In this document: piece after piece, positions 45,886-55,730 of the stretch
Layout: every line of letters begins with the position of its first letter
Numbering within the stretch: the first letter of the stretch is position 1
Source: Saccharopolyspora spinosa NRRL 18395
GTDB lineage: Bacteria > Actinomycetota > Actinomycetes > Mycobacteriales > Pseudonocardiaceae
Assembly (NCBI RefSeq): GCF_000194155.1
Contig: NZ_GL877878.1
Span: 396,626-460,625, forward strand
Direction of reading: 5' to 3'
DNA length: 64,000 bases
Program-made: the position numbers and the translations under genes
The notes under the pieces: model-generated
Seen by the model: the letters and a program-made list of their open reading frames with translations, nothing else
Databases searched by the model: none
What the model was told of the DNA's origin: nothing

Positions 45886-48800
45886 GTGAGCGAGCCTGCC
45901 CGCGAAACAACCCGTGTCCTGCTTCTGTCCACTGCGGACACCGACCTGCTGGCCGCCCGCGCCGCGGACGTCGGCTACCGGGTTGCCAACCCCGCCCGCG
46001 TCACCCCCGAGGAAGTCCCGGAACTGCTCGTCGGTGCGGACGTCGTGGTGGTCCGCCTGCTGGGCGGCCGCCGGGCCTGGGAGGAGGGCCTCGACGCGGT
46101 TCTCGCCTCCGGCGTCCCCACCGTCGCGCTCGGTGGCGAGGCCACCCCGGACGCCGAGCTGATGGCACTGTCCACCGTGCCCGCCGGGGTGACCACGCAG
46201 GCGCTGGCCTACCTAGTCGAAGGCGGGCCGAACAACCTCGCCCAGCTGGCCCGGTTCCTCTCCGACACCGTGCTGCTGACCGGAGAGGGTTTCGCCGCGC
46301 CGGAGAAGACGCCCGAGTTCGGCCGCCACGGCTCCCGGCCGCACGACCCGGCGCGGCCCACGGTGGGCATCGTCTTCTACCGGGCCCATGCCTTGGCGGG
46401 CAACACCGGATTCGTGGATTCCCTTGCCGAGCAGGTCGAAAACGCCGGTGCCAACGCAGTGCCGGTGTTCTGCGGCTCGCTGCGCGGGCTGTCGGACGCG
46501 GCAGGCCTGCGCGAACTGCTCGAAGGCTGCGACGTCCTGGTGGCGACGGTGCTCGCCGCAGGCGGTTCCGTCGCGGCGGACGCGAGCGCGGGCGGCGATG
46601 AGGACTCCTGGGACGCAGGTGCGCTCGCCGAGCTCGACATCCCGGTCCTGCAGGGCCTGTGCCTGACCACCAGTCGGGCTGTGTGGGAGGAAAGCGACGC
46701 GGCGCTGTCGCCGATGGACGCGGCGATGCAGGTCGCGGTGCCCGAGTTCGACGGTCGGCTGATCAGCGTTCCGTTCTCCTTCAAGGAAAGCGGCGAGGAC
46801 GGCATCCCGGTCTACGCCGCCGATCCGGAGCGCGCTCGCCGCGTCGCGGGAACGGCGGTGTCGCTGGCCCGGTTGCGCCACGTCGGCAACGCGGACAAGC
46901 GGCTCGGCGTGGTCCTGTCGTCCTACCCGACGAAGCATTCCCGCGTCGGCAACGCCGTCGGCCTGGACACCCCAGCATCGGCCGTCGTGCTGCTGCGTGC
47001 GCTGGAGGCCGCGGGCTACGACCTCAGCGGGCTGGACGTGTCCGGTTTGGACGGTGACAGCCTCATCCACCGGCTGATCGCCGCAGGGGGGCACGACGTC
47101 GAGTGGCTGACCGAGGACCAGATGTCCGAGGCGGCGATCCGGGTGCCCGCCACCCGCTACCGCGAGTGGTTCGACGCGCTGCCGGAGTCGTTGCGGGCGG
47201 CCATGACGGAGCACTGGGGCGCCCCGCCCGGGAGCTTGTACGTCGACGACGAGGGCTCGATCTACGTCGCGGCGCTGCGCTTCGGCAACGTGGTGCTGAT
47301 GATCCAGCCGCCGCGCGGCTTCGGGGAGAACCCGATCGCGATCTACCACGACCCGGATCTGCCGCCGTCGCACCAGTACCTGGCCGCCTACCGGTGGCTG
47401 GCCGAGGAGTTCGGCGCGCACGCGGTGATCCACCTGGGCAAGCACGGAACCCTGGAATGGCTGCCGGGCAAGGGCCTGGGGCTGGCGGCGGACTGCGCGC
47501 CGGACGCGGTGCTGGGCGAGCTGCCGCTGATCTACCCGTTCATCGTCAACGACCCGGGCGAGGGCACCCAGGCCAAGCGCCGCGGGCACGCCATCGTGGT
47601 CGACCACATGATCCCGCCGATGGCCCGGGCGGACAGCTACGGCGACATCGCCAAGCTGGAGCAGCTGCTGGACGAGTATGCGCTGGTCGCAGACTTGGAC
47701 CCGGAGAAGAAACCCACGCTGCGCAACCAGATCTGGGAGCTGGTTACCTCCGCGGAGCTGCACCGCGACCTGCATCAGGAGGACCGGCCCGACGCGGAGT
47801 CCTTCGACGACTTCGTGATGCACATCGACGGGTACCTGTGCGAGATCAAGGACGTGCAGATCCGCGACGGCCTGCACATCCTGGGCCGGGCGCCGCTGGG
47901 CGAGGAGCTGGTCAACGACGTCCTCGCGATCCTGCGCGCCCGCCAGGTCTTCGGCGGAAAGGTCGGCGCGCTGCCCGGGCTGCGGTCCGCGCTGGCCGTC
48001 CACTTCGGACTCGACGAGCAGGTGCTGCTGGCCGAACCGGGTGCCGGGGCCGACGTGCCGAGCGCGCTGACGCAGCTGGTAGAAGGACCTTCGGTATCAG
48101 CGTCGGACGCCGTGGACCTGCTGGAATCCTTGGCGCGCAAGCTGATCGTCGCGCTGGCCGAAGCGGGCTGGCAGGCCGCGGCGGCCGAGGAGGTCGTCGC
48201 CGGGGTTATCGGCGCGCCGCTGGACTCGGTCGTGCAGGTGCTGCGCTTCGCCTGCACGGAGGTCGCGCCGCGGCTGGCGCGCACCACCGAAGAGGTCGAG
48301 CACGTCCTGCACGCGCTGGGCGGCGGCTTCGTTCCGGCCGGTCCGTCCGGATCGCCGACGCGCGGGTTGATCTCGGTGCTGCCCACCGGCCGCAACTTCT
48401 ACTCCGTGGACCCGAAGGCCATCCCGTCCCGCAACGCCTTCGACGTCGGCTCCGCACTGGCCGATTCGCTGCTGGCGCGCCACCGCGAGGACACCGGCGA
48501 GTACCCGCGTTCGGTCGGGCTGACCGTGTGGGGCACCTCCGCGATGCGCACCCAGGGCGACGACCTCGGCGAAATCCTGTGGCTGCTGGGCTGCCGCCCG
48601 GTGTGGGACGACGCCTCGCGCCGGGTGACCGGCTTCGACGTTGTTCCGGTCGCGGAGCTGGGCCGGCCGCGCATCGACGTGGTGGTCCGCATTTCCGGAT
48701 TCTTCCGTGACGCCTTCCCGCACGTGGTGGCGCTGCTCGACGACGCGGTGCAGACCGTGGCCAAACTCGACGAACCGGACGAGGACAACTACGTCGCCGC

Positions 48801-49566
48801 GCACTACCGCGCCGACCTTGGCGACCACGGCGACGACCGGCGCGCCTCGACGCGCATCTTCGGCTCCAAGCCGGGCGCCTACGGCGCGGGTCTGCTGCCG
48901 CTGATCGATGCCCGAAACTGGCGCAGCGACGCCGACCTCGCCGAGGTCTACGCGACTTGGGGCGGCTACGCCTACGGGCGCGGCCTGGACGGACGCGAGG
49001 CGCGCACCGACATGGAATCGGCGTTCCGCCGCATCCAGGTCGCGGCGAAGAACGTCGACACCCGCGAGCACGACATCGCCGACTCCGACGACTACTTCCA
49101 GTACCACGGCGGCATGGTGGCGATGGTGCGCGCGCTGTCCGGGCAGAACCCGGCCGCCTACGTCGGCGACTCGGCGGTGCCGCACGCGGTCAAGACGCGG
49201 ACGCTGGGCGAGGAGACCAAGCGGGTCTTCCGGGCCCGCGTGGTCAACCCGAAGTGGATTTCGGCCATGCAGCGGCACGGCTACAAGGGCGCTTTCGAGC
49301 TCGCGGCCACAGTGGACTACTTGTTCGGCTTCGACGCGACCGCCGGTGTGGTCGACGACTGGATGTACACCAAGCTCGCCGAGTCGTACGTGTTCGACGA
49401 ACAGGTGCAGCAGTTCCTGCGGAAGTCCAACCCGTGGGCGTTGCGCGGCATGACCGAACGCCTGTTGGAGGCGGCCGAGCGCGGCCTGTGGGCCGAGCCG
49501 GACGCGTCGGTGCTCGACGACCTCCGCGCGGTGTACCTGGAGCTGGAGGGGCAGTTGGAGGACTGA
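45886..49566 (+). CDS. cobN: Cobaltochelatase subunit CobN
   Basis: A 1226-residue large subunit of the aerobic cobaltochelatase, which with an AAA+ partner inserts cobalt into hydrogenobyrinic acid a,c-diamide. The CobN/BchH pattern is clear: VGIVFYRAHALAGNTGFVDS, VVLSSYPTKHSRVGNAVGLD, HLGKHGTLEWLPGKGLGLAA, YPFIVNDPGEGTQAKRRGHA, VVDHMIPPMARADSYGDI and the C-terminal DATAGVVDDWMYTKLAESYV. GTG 45886 has GAGAGGA upstream; an upstream start at 45847 lies within the leader. The riboswitch in front implies repression by cobalamin. The partner ATPase is 13 kb away at 62874. Confidence 0.96.
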   Translation: MSEPARETTRVLLLSTADTDLLAARAADVGYRVANPARVTPEEVPELLVGADVVVVRLLGGRRAWEEGLDAVLASGVPTVALGGEATPDAELMALSTVPAGVTTQALAYLVEGGPNNLAQLARFLSDTVLLTGEGFAAPEKTPEFGRHGSRPHDPARPTVGIVFYRAHALAGNTGFVDSLAEQVENAGANAVPVFCGSLRGLSDAAGLRELLEGCDVLVATVLAAGGSVAADASAGGDEDSWDAGALAELDIPVLQGLCLTTSRAVWEESDAALSPMDAAMQVAVPEFDGRLISVPFSFKESGEDGIPVYAADPERARRVAGTAVSLARLRHVGNADKRLGVVLSSYPTKHSRVGNAVGLDTPASAVVLLRALEAAGYDLSGLDVSGLDGDSLIHRLIAAGGHDVEWLTEDQMSEAAIRVPATRYREWFDALPESLRAAMTEHWGAPPGSLYVDDEGSIYVAALRFGNVVLMIQPPRGFGENPIAIYHDPDLPPSHQYLAAYRWLAEEFGAHAVIHLGKHGTLEWLPGKGLGLAADCAPDAVLGELPLIYPFIVNDPGEGTQAKRRGHAIVVDHMIPPMARADSYGDIAKLEQLLDEYALVADLDPEKKPTLRNQIWELVTSAELHRDLHQEDRPDAESFDDFVMHIDGYLCEIKDVQIRDGLHILGRAPLGEELVNDVLAILRARQVFGGKVGALPGLRSALAVHFGLDEQVLLAEPGAGADVPSALTQLVEGPSVSASDAVDLLESLARKLIVALAEAGWQAAAAEEVVAGVIGAPLDSVVQVLRFACTEVAPRLARTTEEVEHVLHALGGGFVPAGPSGSPTRGLISVLPTGRNFYSVDPKAIPSRNAFDVGSALADSLLARHREDTGEYPRSVGLTVWGTSAMRTQGDDLGEILWLLGCRPVWDDASRRVTGFDVVPVAELGRPRIDVVVRISGFFRDAFPHVVALLDDAVQTVAKLDEPDEDNYVAAHYRADLGDHGDDRRASTRIFGSKPGAYGAGLLPLIDARNWRSDADLAEVYATWGGYAYGRGLDGREARTDMESAFRRIQVAAKNVDTREHDIADSDDYFQYHGGMVAMVRALSGQNPAAYVGDSAVPHAVKTRTLGEETKRVFRARVVNPKWISAMQRHGYKGAFELAATVDYLFGFDATAGVVDDWMYTKLAESYVFDEQVQQFLRKSNPWALRGMTERLLEAAERGLWAEPDASVLDDLRAVYLELEGQLED

Positions 49567-49607
49567 GCTCTCGGCAAGCGTGGAATTACTCTTTCCATGC
49601 AAGGGAA

Positions 49608-49623
49608 TTGGCCACGTGGCCAA
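49608..49623. promoter_or_regulatory. Perfect palindrome TTGGCCACGTGGCCAA
   Basis: A perfect 16-bp dyad 200 bases before the secreted protease start and 42 bases after the cobN stop. It could be a dimeric regulator site; no regulator can be assigned. Confidence 0.5.
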
Positions 49624-49821
49624 AGTCCTATTTGGACAGTCACGTTAGTCCGTCCGGGTGGTAATAGTGCGCTTTTTCCACTCGATCGGGTTGCCCTGGC
49701 TAGCTCGGGTGTATCCAACAGCGGGTTCTGATCCTCTTTCTAATGGACACTCTTGGACGAGCCGGAGGCGGCAGGTCGAACGACGGCGTGCCGGATGGCT
49801 CCGGGGGAGGAGGCAACGGTG

Positions 49822-50628
49822 ATGGCAGACACGAAGCGCCGGACGTGGTCGATTGCCGGGCTGCTGGCGGCGGCGACCCTGTCGTCGGGCTTGCTGACAA
49901 CGACGGCCAACGCGGCGGGTGGGGAGACGTCGGAGGCCAAGGCACCGCCCATCGTGGGCGGGCAACCCGTCAAGATCGCCGAACACCCTTGGGTGGTGTA
50001 CCTGACCGACCCGCAGGGCAACCAGTTCTGCGGCGGCACGGTCGCCAAGGCCAACAAGATCGTGACCGCCGCGCACTGCGTCTCGGGGGAGAAGCCGGAG
50101 TCGGTCCAGGTCGTCGCCGGGCGGGAGGACAAGAAGACCACCGAGGGCACGGTCGCCAAGGTGACCGGCATCTGGGTGCACCCGGGCTTCCAGAACGCCA
50201 ACAGCGGCGCGGACGTCGCGGTACTGACCCTGGATCAGGCGCTGCCGCAGCAACCGCTCGCGCTGGCCGGCAAGGAGGACGGCTCGCTCTACGAAGCGGG
50301 GAAGATGTCCTCAGTGCTCGGCTGGGGCGCCACCGCCGAAGGCGGCCAGGCGTCGCAGACACTGCAGAAGGCCGAGGTGCCGCTGGTCAGCGACCAGGAA
50401 TGCCTGAAGGCGTACCCGCAGTACAAGTCCGACGCGATGATCTGCGCCGGTTTCCCGCAGGGCGGCGTGGACAGCTGCCAGGGTGACTCAGGTGGGCCGC
50501 TGGTGGTCGACAACAAGCTGGTCGGGATCGTCTCGACGGGCAACGGCTGCGCCCGGCCAAACGCGCCGGGCATCTACACCCGGGTGTCGGCGTACCACGA
50601 CGACGTCCAAGCACAACTGGGCTCCTGA
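49822..50628 (+). CDS. Secreted trypsin-like serine protease (S1 family)
   Basis: A 268-residue chymotrypsin-fold protease. The signal peptide is TWSIAGLLAAATLSSGLL ending ANA|A; a short propeptide runs to IVGGQPVKIAEHPWVVYL. The catalytic triad is complete: His in VTAAHC, Asp in GADVAVLTL and Ser in CQGDSGGPLVV. Asp in VDSCQGDSGGP six residues before the Ser gives trypsin specificity for Arg/Lys. Cysteine pairs are kept. ATG 49822 has GGAGGAGG at 49806-49813. A terminator follows. Confidence 0.95.
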   Translation: MADTKRRTWSIAGLLAAATLSSGLLTTTANAAGGETSEAKAPPIVGGQPVKIAEHPWVVYLTDPQGNQFCGGTVAKANKIVTAAHCVSGEKPESVQVVAGREDKKTTEGTVAKVTGIWVHPGFQNANSGADVAVLTLDQALPQQPLALAGKEDGSLYEAGKMSSVLGWGATAEGGQASQTLQKAEVPLVSDQECLKAYPQYKSDAMICAGFPQGGVDSCQGDSGGPLVVDNKLVGIVSTGNGCARPNAPGIYTRVSAYHDDVQAQLGS

Positions 50629-50636
50629 CCCGGATC

Positions 50637-50675
50637 GACGCGGCCGGGGCGAAGCGGGAGCGCCCCGGCCGCGTC
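50637..50675 (+). terminator. Terminator after the trypsin-like protease gene
   Basis: GACGCGGCCGGGGCG at 50637-50651 pairs perfectly with CGCCCCGGCCGCGTC at 50661-50675 (15 bp), followed by ATGTCTCTT. It also lies near the end of the converging LysR-type gene. Confidence 0.8.
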
Positions 50676-50798
50676 ATGTCTCTTGTCGAAGACCGCCGTC
50701 CTCGACAAAGATGGCCGTCGCCGCGACCACCGGAGAGCTCTGGCCGACCACGAGACCCGGCTGGTGCTGGAAGGTCTGCGGTCCGAAAGCCGTTGGCG

Positions 50799-51736
50799 TC
50801 AGGTGGCGGTCAAGCGGAGTTGCGGGCCCAGCTCGCGCGCCAGGGTCGTCGCCTGCGAGCGGAAGATGCGCACCGCCGGGTTCCGGTCGTCCGCCCGGGT
50901 GGCCAGGACGCTGTGCTCCAGCGGCGCGTCCAGCACCGGCACGCACACGGTGCCCGGCCACGGGTAGTAGCGCTGGAAGGACTCCAGCGCCGATCCGGCG
51001 CCGCACCCGGCCGCCACCGTGGTCAGTACCTCGTGCGGGGTCACAGCATGCGATCTGCTGCAGTGCGGGGCCAGGCCGCCGCGCGCAGCGGCGAAGTAGA
51101 GGTAGTCCGCGAACTGCCGCGGCGTGTGGTCGGGAAGGCTGATGTAGGGCAGTTCGAGCACGTCGGACAGGTGGACGGCCGGGGCGTCGGCCAGCTCCCA
51201 GGACGCCGGGACCACCACGATCCGCCGCTCGGTGGTCAGCACGTCAACGGCGACCCGCTCGTCGTCCGGGGCGGGCCGCACGAACGCCACGTCGACCTTG
51301 TGCTGCATCAGCGCGGAGACGTGCTCGGTGAAGTCCAGCGCCACGAACTCGACCTGGATTTCGGGGCGGGCGCGGTGGAAGGTCTGCACCACGGCTGGGG
51401 TGAGCTCGGCCGAGCCGTTGCTCATGATGCCGATCCGCAGCGTGGGCTCGGCGGCGACCTCGGACAGGTCCGCGACCGCGGCGTTCATCGCCGCCAGCAG
51501 GGATCTCGCGTGCCCGATGAACCGCGCGCCTGCGGACTCGCGTGCCCGATGAACCGCTCGCCTGCCGGGGTGAGCCGGACCGGGGAGCGGTCGAGCAGCC
51601 GGGCCCCGAGTTCGCGCTCGAGTTGCTGGACGTGCGCCGTGACGGACGCGGGCGACCGGAACAGGCGCGCCGCGGCCTTGCCGAAGTGGCCTTCTTCGGC
51701 AACCGCGAGAAACGACGCCAACCGCCGCAGGTCCAT
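50799..51736 (-). pseudogene. LysR-family regulator disrupted by a 32-bp tandem duplication
   Basis: The N-terminal helix-turn-helix (MDLRRLASFLAVAEEGHFGK, AARLFRSPASVTAHVQQLE, LLDRSPVRLTPAGERFIGHA) is in one frame. The effector domain (TLRIGIMSNGSAELTPAVVQ, HKVDVAFVRPAPDDERVAVD and on to the end) is in another. The cause is visible: 51506-51537 is repeated at 51538-51569 with little change. Removing one copy restores LTPAGERFIGHARSLLAAMN and a full-length protein of about 300 residues. The gene is divergent from an MFS exporter it presumably controlled. Confidence 0.85.
51506..51569. repeat. 32-bp tandem duplication inside the LysR gene
   Basis: Two adjacent copies start TCGCGTGCCCGATGAACCGC. 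They differ at about two positions. A 32-bp insertion shifts the frame by two. Confidence 0.9.
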
Positions 51737-51957
51737 ACCTGCAGCGTACGAAGCAGGGGAAGCGGCGGCACCGGGCAAATTTGCCCGAGTTTGCGGGCGA
51801 GCGGCCGCGTCGAGCACGATATTTCTGGCAAACCGGACCAAACGGCGCGCCGGGTTTTCGTGACGTGGAAGAGATGGCGAGGCGGAAATCACGGCCGCGT
51901 TCACGAATCCTGAACGGCCGGTGCGGTCGCGCGTTCGACCGGCATAGAACCGACGCT

Positions 51958-53194
51958 GTGCGGAACAAGTGGTTGCCCGCCGCGTTCCTGCTTACCACGG
52001 CGGGCTGGGGCGCGAACCAGTTCTCCTCGTTGCTCGAGGGCTACCAGGCGGAACTCGGGCTGTCCGGGCAGGCCGTGACCGGCCTGCTCGTGCTCTACGT
52101 GGTCGGCCTGTTGCCGGGGCTGCTGCTGGGCGGCCCGATGGGGGACCGGTACGGCCGGCGTCCCGTCGTCTTCGGTGCGATCGCGATCAGCGCGGCCGGA
52201 ACCGCCGCGCTCATGGCTGGGGTGCTGGCCACGCCGTGGCTGCTGGTGGGGCGGTTGCTGGCCGGGATCAGCACGGGCGCGGTCCTGGCCGCGGGCAGCG
52301 CGTGGGTCCGCGACCTGTCGCACCCGCCGTTCGGCACCGCCGTCGAGGACGGGGTGGGCGCGCGACGGGCTGGGGTGCTGCTGTCGCTGGGGTTCAGCGT
52401 GAGCGGTTTGGTGTCCGCGCTGATCGCGCAATGGGGCCCGAACCCGCTGGTCAGCGCATATCTGCCGCACCTGGTCCTGTGCATCGCGGGCTTGTCGCTC
52501 GCGGTGGCGTGCCCGGAGACGCGGTCGCGCGAGGTCCAGCCCGGTCCGCAGAGCAGCGGCCTGCGGGATCCGCGCTTCCTGCGGTTGGTGGTGCCGGTCG
52601 CGCCGTGGGTGTTCGTCGGGCCGACCGTGGCCTTCGGCGTGCTCCCCGAGCAGGTCGCCTCGGCGGTGCCCGGGTTCGAGCTCGTCTTCGCCGGGGTCGC
52701 CGCGCTGATGGCACCGGGGTTCGGTGCGGTGGTCCAGCCCTTGGCGCGGCGGGTCGCGCAGCGAGGCGAGTGCGCACCGGCGGTCGTCGGCTTGCTCACG
52801 ACGACCGCCGCGCCCCGCCGCGCTCACGTTGGCGGCGGTCGCGGTGTGGTGGGTGCTGCCGGGGCTGGCGCTGTTCGCCGCTCTCGTGCTCGGTGCCGGC
52901 TACGGGTTCTGCGTGACGTTCTGCCTGACCGTGGTCGGCCGCATCGCGCCACCGTCCACTTTGGCCAGGCTGACCGCGGTGTTCTGGTCGATGGCCTACC
53001 TGGGCTTCTGCACGCCGTTCGCGGTCAGCCTGCTGGAGCCGTTCGTCACCGCCCCGGTGGTGCTGGCCGTGATGGCCGGGCTCGCGCTGCTGACGTGCGC
53101 GGCGGTGTCAGCCCGCGACCAGGCCGACCGAGATGGTCAGGAACGCCGCAGCGCTGACCGCATCCAGCGACTTCGCGACGCGGGGGTGCTGTAG
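51958..53194 (+). pseudogene. MFS transporter with an internal frameshift
   Basis: A 12-helix major facilitator of the drug-export kind: WLPAAFLLTTAGWGANQFSS, then LLVLYVVGLLPGLLLGGPMG with DRYGRRPVV (motif A) and LLVGRLLAGISTGAVLAAGS. The frame is lost at 52808-52820, a run of GCCGCGCCCCGCCGCG. The expected sequence, LTLAAVAVWWVLPGLALFAA, continues one frame over to 53194. The last ~30 residues run antisense through the LysE gene and look unnatural, so the true end may be lost. Start GTG 51958 is inferred from homology. Confidence 0.8.
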
Positions 53195-53740
53195 GCGGGT
53201 GGCGATGCGGGCGGCCCCGAGCACGATCGTGAGCTCCCAGATCGCCGCGAGCACCAGGAAGACCACGCCGAGCAGCACCAGTTGCAGCGCGGGCTGCGCG
53301 GCGGCGCCGACGAACTGCGGCAGGAACGCCAGGCTGAACAGCAGCATCTTCGGGTTGGTGAGGTTGCTGAACAGGCCGCGCAGGTAGGGGTTCGCCGAAT
53401 CCGCCGGGGGTGTCGTGAGCGCCCCCGCGGCGGATTCCTTCCTGGTCAGCCACAGTCCGCGCAGGATCGACGCGGCGAGGTAGACCAGGTAGGCGGCGCC
53501 GATCCACTTCAGGACGGACAGCACGGCCGGGTGGCTGGTCAGCAGCGCGCCGAGCCCGGAGATCACCGATGCGACCTGGATGATGCTCGCGCTGTGGATC
53601 CCGGCGAGCGCGAGCAGCCCGGCCCGGCGGCCGGCCGTAAGCGAGGTGCGAAGCAGCAGGAAGACGTCCACGCCCGGGGTGAGGATGACGACCGCGCTCG
53701 CCAGCAGGAAGGCGGGCAACGGGGTCAGGTCCACAAGCAC
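53108..53740 (-). CDS. LysE/RhtB-family amino acid exporter
   Basis: A 210-residue membrane exporter of the LysE/RhtB family. Family features: PLPAFLLASAVVILTPGVDV with FLLLRTSLTAGRRAGLLALA, the helix GAAYLVYLAASILRGLW, and FSNLTNPKMLLFSLAFLPQF. Six helices are seen. It exports an amino acid or homoserine lactone-like compound, not identified. GTG 53740 has AAGGAGGA upstream. It converges on the MFS remnant and overlaps its shifted end by 87 bases. Confidence 0.92.
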   Translation of the reverse strand: MLVDLTPLPAFLLASAVVILTPGVDVFLLLRTSLTAGRRAGLLALAGIHSASIIQVASVISGLGALLTSHPAVLSVLKWIGAAYLVYLAASILRGLWLTRKESAAGALTTPPADSANPYLRGLFSNLTNPKMLLFSLAFLPQFVGAAAQPALQLVLLGVVFLVLAAIWELTIVLGAARIATRLQHPRVAKSLDAVSAAAFLTISVGLVAG

Positions 53741-54026
53741 GGCATCCTCCTTCGCGACAGCGCGCAGCACTGATCACTTGATCGGATGGAATCGATCACC
53801 TGGTCGGGCACAGTTCACGGACCGGGCGCGAGGCGCGCTCCGGGTCCGTGGTGGTTCGGGAAGGATGAGCTGCTGTCATCATCGACATGATCCGAAGAAT
53901 TTCCCGGTATCTCCAATATTAACGAGATATTTTCCCGATCACGTGTGAGTTGCGCCTCGTGATGTTCCTGTATCGGGGTGACTACGGTGTGCCGTCGGCG
54001 AGATCCGTGACAGCTGGAGGCACGAC

Positions 54027-54854
54027 GTGGGGTGTGGCAGTGAGCGCAGTACCGGAACGGCGCGCAAGGGAGCGCTGCTGCGGCTCGTGGTCACCGGCGC
54101 GGTGACGGCACTGGCCGGACTGCACCCGGTGGCGGCCAGCGCGGAGGGGCACCCCGAGGCGCGCGTGCTCGGCGGCTCGGAAACCAGCACGGAGGACGCC
54201 CCCTGGGCCGTGGCGGTGACCGACGACCACGGCCGCCAGTTCTGCGGCGGCACCCTGGTGAGCCCGATCAAGGTCATCACGGCGGCGCACTGCACGATGG
54301 ACCCGACCACCGGCACCAGGCGCCCCCCGGAGGGACTGCGCGCGATCGCGGGACGCACCGACCTGCACACGGAGCGCGGCGTGGTCGGGGAGATCGAGAG
54401 CATCTGGGTCCACCCCGGCTTCAAGGACTACACCCGCGGCGACGACGTCGCGGTGCTGACCCTGCGCGCCCCGATGCCGCAACACCCGCTGAACGTCGTG
54501 GGCCCGGGCGAAACCGCGCCGTACCAGCCGGGGGCGGTGGCGCGGGTATACGGCTGGGGCCGCACCCGCGAATCCGGTCCGCCGTCGAACACCCTGCGCT
54601 CGGTCGACGTCCCGGTCACCACCGATGAAACCTGCCGGACCGCGTACCCGAACTACGACGCCCGGAGCATGTTCTGCGCCGGAGTCCCGGAGGGCGGCAT
54701 GGACGCCTGCGCCGGGGACTCGGGAGGCCCGATCGTGGCGGACAACCGCCTGATCGGAGTGGTCTCCTACGGCACCGGCTGCGGCCGCCCCAACACGCCC
54801 GGGGTGTACACCCGGCTGAGCAGCTACGCCGCGGACCTGTCGGCGGAGCTGTGA
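54027..54854 (+). CDS. Secreted trypsin-like serine protease (S1 family), second copy
   Basis: A 275-residue S1 protease related to the one at 49822. The signal peptide core is LLRLVVTGAVTALAGL with cleavage after ASA, then VLGGSETSTEDAPWAVAV. The triad is His in ITAAHC, Asp in GDDVAVLTL and Ser in CAGDSGGPIVA; Asp in GMDACAGDSGGP gives trypsin-like specificity. Unlike the first protease, it begins VLGG instead of IVGG. GTG 54027 follows GGAGG. The two proteases, about 3.4 kb apart, are probably old duplicates. Confidence 0.93.
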   Translation: MGCGSERSTGTARKGALLRLVVTGAVTALAGLHPVAASAEGHPEARVLGGSETSTEDAPWAVAVTDDHGRQFCGGTLVSPIKVITAAHCTMDPTTGTRRPPEGLRAIAGRTDLHTERGVVGEIESIWVHPGFKDYTRGDDVAVLTLRAPMPQHPLNVVGPGETAPYQPGAVARVYGWGRTRESGPPSNTLRSVDVPVTTDETCRTAYPNYDARSMFCAGVPEGGMDACAGDSGGPIVADNRLIGVVSYGTGCGRPNTPGVYTRLSSYAADLSAEL

Positions 54855-54907
54855 CCGCAGCGAAAACCGGTTGAGCCGGCACCTGGCCCTGCCGCAGGCT
54901 GAGCGGT

Positions 54908-55661
54908 GTGGAAGATCAGGGAAGCCCGCGCGGGTACCGCGCGGTCAGGGCTCTGTACACGGAGTCCGCCATCACCGTGTACCAGGCATATCCGGATGCC
55001 ATCGCGGATGCAGCGCTGGCGGCCGGGACGTTCGTGCCCCCGTTCAAACGCGAACGGATGACGTGGATCAAGCCGTCGTTCCGGTGGATGGCCTACCGGT
55101 GCGGCTGGGCGAGAAAGCCGGACCAGGAAAGGGTGTTAGCGGTCGAGATCACCCGAGAGGGCTTCGAATGGGCGCGGTCGGCGCGGCAGTGCTCGGTTTC
55201 GCGGGCGCCGGCACAGCGGTGGTACTGATCGTGATCGCGGCCGCCCTGGTCGGCATGAGCCTCGGATCCACGGGTGACTTCCCGGCGTACTTCCTGCTCC
55301 GTGCTTACGGACGCTCGGCCACGCCTGCCTGAGCCACTACGAGCCCGACGTCCACGGCCGCCGCGAAGCGTGGACCGAGCAGAAGCGCGCGAGCCCGGTC
55401 CGAGTCCAATGGGACCCGGAACGCGACCTGAACCACCGCCGGATGGACCACAGGTCCATCCAAACAGGACTCGGCGGTGAGTCGGTCGACCGCTACGTCG
55501 AAGACTGGATCGTGTCAATTACCGACGTAACCCCGGTAATGCGGAAGACCGCTGACCTCGTGGCGGCCGGAAACCTCGAAGCTGCAGGAACGGCACTGCC
55601 CGCCGAGAAGCCGTATCCCCTCCCAGCGCACATCGCCCGCGTGCTCGGAGCCACCGGTTAG
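54908..55661 (+). pseudogene. DUF4291 gene interrupted by a ~145-bp insertion
   Basis: The N-terminal part (RAVRALYTESAITVYQAYPD, FVPPFKRERMTWIKPSFRWM, EITREGFEWA) matches DUF4291, a family of unknown function. Homology stops near 55172. The C-terminal part resumes in another frame at 55320 with HACLSHYEPDVHGRREAWTE, VRVQWDPERDLNHRRM and the rest of the family (VDRYVEDWIVSITDVTPVMR) to the stop at 55659-55661. The middle segment 55173-55319 is foreign; its frame encodes one hydrophobic helix (GAGTAVVLIVIAAALVGMSL). The gene cannot make a normal product. Confidence 0.75.
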
Positions 55662-55730
55662 GCCACGGCCTCGCGTGCGCCGGGATCCGGTGACCAGCAG
55701 CACATGCTTTTCGGCATTGAGCTGGGGCAC

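Noticed and set aside
55168..55332. A 54-residue small membrane protein gene
   Set aside because: The frame spans both edges of the insertion in the DUF4291 gene and has no ribosome binding site, so it is most likely an accident of the insertion.
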